Shown here in pieces: positions 6,959 through 7,766 of a stretch of 7,766 nt of DNA. The notes under the pieces are model-generated. The model worked only from the letters and a program-made list of their open reading frames with translations, was not told the DNA's origin and did not search any database. Position numbers and translations under genes: made by a program. Positions within the stretch are counted from its first letter, which is position 1; each line of letters begins with the position of its first letter. Source of the DNA: JBMYQA01 sp049600855 (GTDB lineage Bacteria > Bacteroidota > Bacteroidia > Cytophagales > Flammeovirgaceae); the NCBI GenBank assembly GCA_049600855.1, contig JBMYQA010000289.1:1-7766 (forward strand), in the 5' to 3' direction.

Positions 6959-7471
6959 TTAGAAATAAACCAAAATTCGATCTAGCAGACTCGGTTTTAA
7001 TGCTGTAATTGCAGCAGCTTGCAATTGTTTACCCGTGTATATTTCCAATTCATCGCGATTCCAGACTTCAATGACTAAAACCGCCTTACTTTCTTGAGCT
7101 TCATAAGTTAAGCACTCCACTGTTTCCGATTCGAAGTGGGAGGAATACGAATTGCCATGATCACGTTGGGTAAATGCATAGTGCATGCCTTGGTAGGAAA
7201 TGGTTTGGGGAAAAGTAAATCGGCTGATCTGAACAGCATCCTCAGTGATAGGAATTGATAAAAAACGTTCATTTCGTGCTTTCCCACACCACCAAATGAA
7301 GAGTTGTCCCTCCAAATTTTTGAACACTTCTAAATACCTCGTTAGGCCACTTTTCGATCGAATGGTATATTCATAAGACTTCCCTCCCGTTCTCCATTTG
7401 ATTTCAAAGATTTCCCGCACGCGCCAAATTTCATCCTCTATTTGAAACTTGTACTGTTTTTTAAATTCCAT
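6959..7471 (-). CDS. DUF4178-like hypothetical protein
   Basis: A 170-residue soluble-looking protein of unknown function. The overall pattern resembles DUF4178 proteins. An opening EIWRVREIFEIKW strand pair is followed by a YEYTIRS segment, an aromatic LFIWWCG (57-63), a middle segment FTFPQTISYQGMHYAF (85-100), and a closing VLVIEVWNRDELEIYTGKQL (131-150). The tail ALKPSLLDRILVYF fits as an amphipathic end. The family name is from recall of the pattern and is moderately sure. There is no catalytic motif, signal peptide or obvious membrane helix. The start at 7471 is the first Met and precedes the conserved opening. Its neighbours are an intact amphi-Trp gene downstream and an amphi-Trp remnant ending 19 bases upstream. 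DUF4178 genes often sit in stress or polyamine-related clusters in Bacteroidota; no such partner is inside this window. Confidence 0.6.
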   Translation of the reverse strand: MEFKKQYKFQIEDEIWRVREIFEIKWRTGGKSYEYTIRSKSGLTRYLEVFKNLEGQLFIWWCGKARNERFLSIPITEDAVQISRFTFPQTISYQGMHYAFTQRDHGNSYSSHFESETVECLTYEAQESKAVLVIEVWNRDELEIYTGKQLQAAAITALKPSLLDRILVYF

Positions 7472-7490
7472 GTTTCAGTTGATCGCTAAT

Positions 7491-7583
7491 TTATTGTGAT
7501 AGTAAACCCTTCACTGGGCGTTTAATTTCTTCTTCCTCGTTTTCCCACTCATGTTCGATATTGTAAATTATGCATTTCGGCAG
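7491..7583 (-). pseudogene. Remnant of a second amphi-Trp gene (3' half)
   Basis: Positions 7524-7582 match 6609-6667 of the intact amphi-Trp gene at 48 of 59 bases without gaps, in the same strand and frame. Translated, the remnant reads PKCIIYNIEHEWENEEEE against PKRAIYNIEHEREDGEEE, then diverges and reaches a TAA at 7491. The family Trp near the C-terminus and the N-terminal helix are both absent. The frame continues upstream to a TGA at 7665-7667 with no ATG, GTG or TTG start, so I call it broken. A 20-base block at 7663-7682 matches the region upstream of the intact gene (6881-6900) at 17 of 20 bases, hinting that leader sequence was duplicated too and about 130 bases were lost between. 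It ends 19 bases before the DUF4178-like gene. Confidence 0.7.
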
Positions 7584-7766
7584 AATGAGAAATGAAAAAT
7601 AATCGTTTTTAGTTTTATAGAAAAATATTGGGATGTGAGATTTTTCATGACGAATTACTTCGAATCACCTTGGTAATGGGAATACTCACATAAGTGGTAG
7701 CACATCTAATAACACACTTCTCTTGACTTTATATCGCATTTTTCGTTTCTTAAAAACTTTAAAATA
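7584..7766. other. AT-rich end region without a gene
   Basis: Apart from the weak 20-base similarity at 7663-7682 to the amphi-Trp leader, I see no coding frame, RNA gene or clear promoter here. The sequence is AT-rich, with TTGACTTTATAT near 7724-7735, but no downstream plus-strand gene is available to judge it as a promoter. Confidence 0.5.

Noticed and set aside
7636..7650. ATG at 7649 on the minus strand considered as a start for a small gene (MKNLTSQ...)
   Set aside because: That frame stops after about 26 codons, is out of frame with the amphi-Trp-like remnant and has no recognisable pattern.

Overview
The window is a chromosomal segment, most likely from a member of the Bacteroidota. 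I infer this from moderate-to-low GC, A-rich leaders with no clear Shine-Dalgarno before most starts, a GxxExxY-family gene beside GGATT-rich repeats, and an amphi-Trp plus DUF4178-like gene pair. All supportable genes lie on the minus strand, so the genes are read from high to low coordinates. No rRNA, tRNA, CRISPR array or transposase was seen.

Positions 7766 to 6511 hold a small accessory block. It contains a degenerate 3' fragment of an amphi-Trp gene (7491-7583), a 170-residue DUF4178-like protein (6959-7471) and an intact 75-residue amphi-Trp protein (6576-6803). A strong hairpin terminator (6511-6551) closes the block. The broken and intact amphi-Trp copies share about 81% of bases over 59 ungapped positions, which points to an old duplication in which one copy decayed.

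Positions 6510 to 6261 are a leader region without a convincing gene. It carries two dyad-symmetric sites, the better one 34-53 bases upstream of hsdM.

Positions 6260 to 1 hold a Type I restriction-modification operon in the order hsdM, hsdS, GxxExxY gene, hsdR. HsdM is the adenine methyltransferase and HsdS the two-domain specificity subunit; their genes overlap by one base (TAATG). A 133-residue GxxExxY protein with a PD-(D/E)XK-type D...ExK core sits next, 16 bases before hsdR. HsdR is the nuclease and translocase, and its gene runs off the left edge after 662 codons. M2S1 would methylate the host site and R2M2S1 would translocate and cut unmethylated DNA. Between hsdS and the GxxExxY gene is a 124-base inverted repeat built from GGATT/GGATGATT iterations.

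The restriction operon looks intact as far as it can be seen. The least ordinary points are the nuclease-like gene inside it with its adjacent GGATT inverted repeat, the 21-base direct repeat heading both recognition halves of hsdS, the possible operator in front of hsdM, and the decayed amphi-Trp duplicate.
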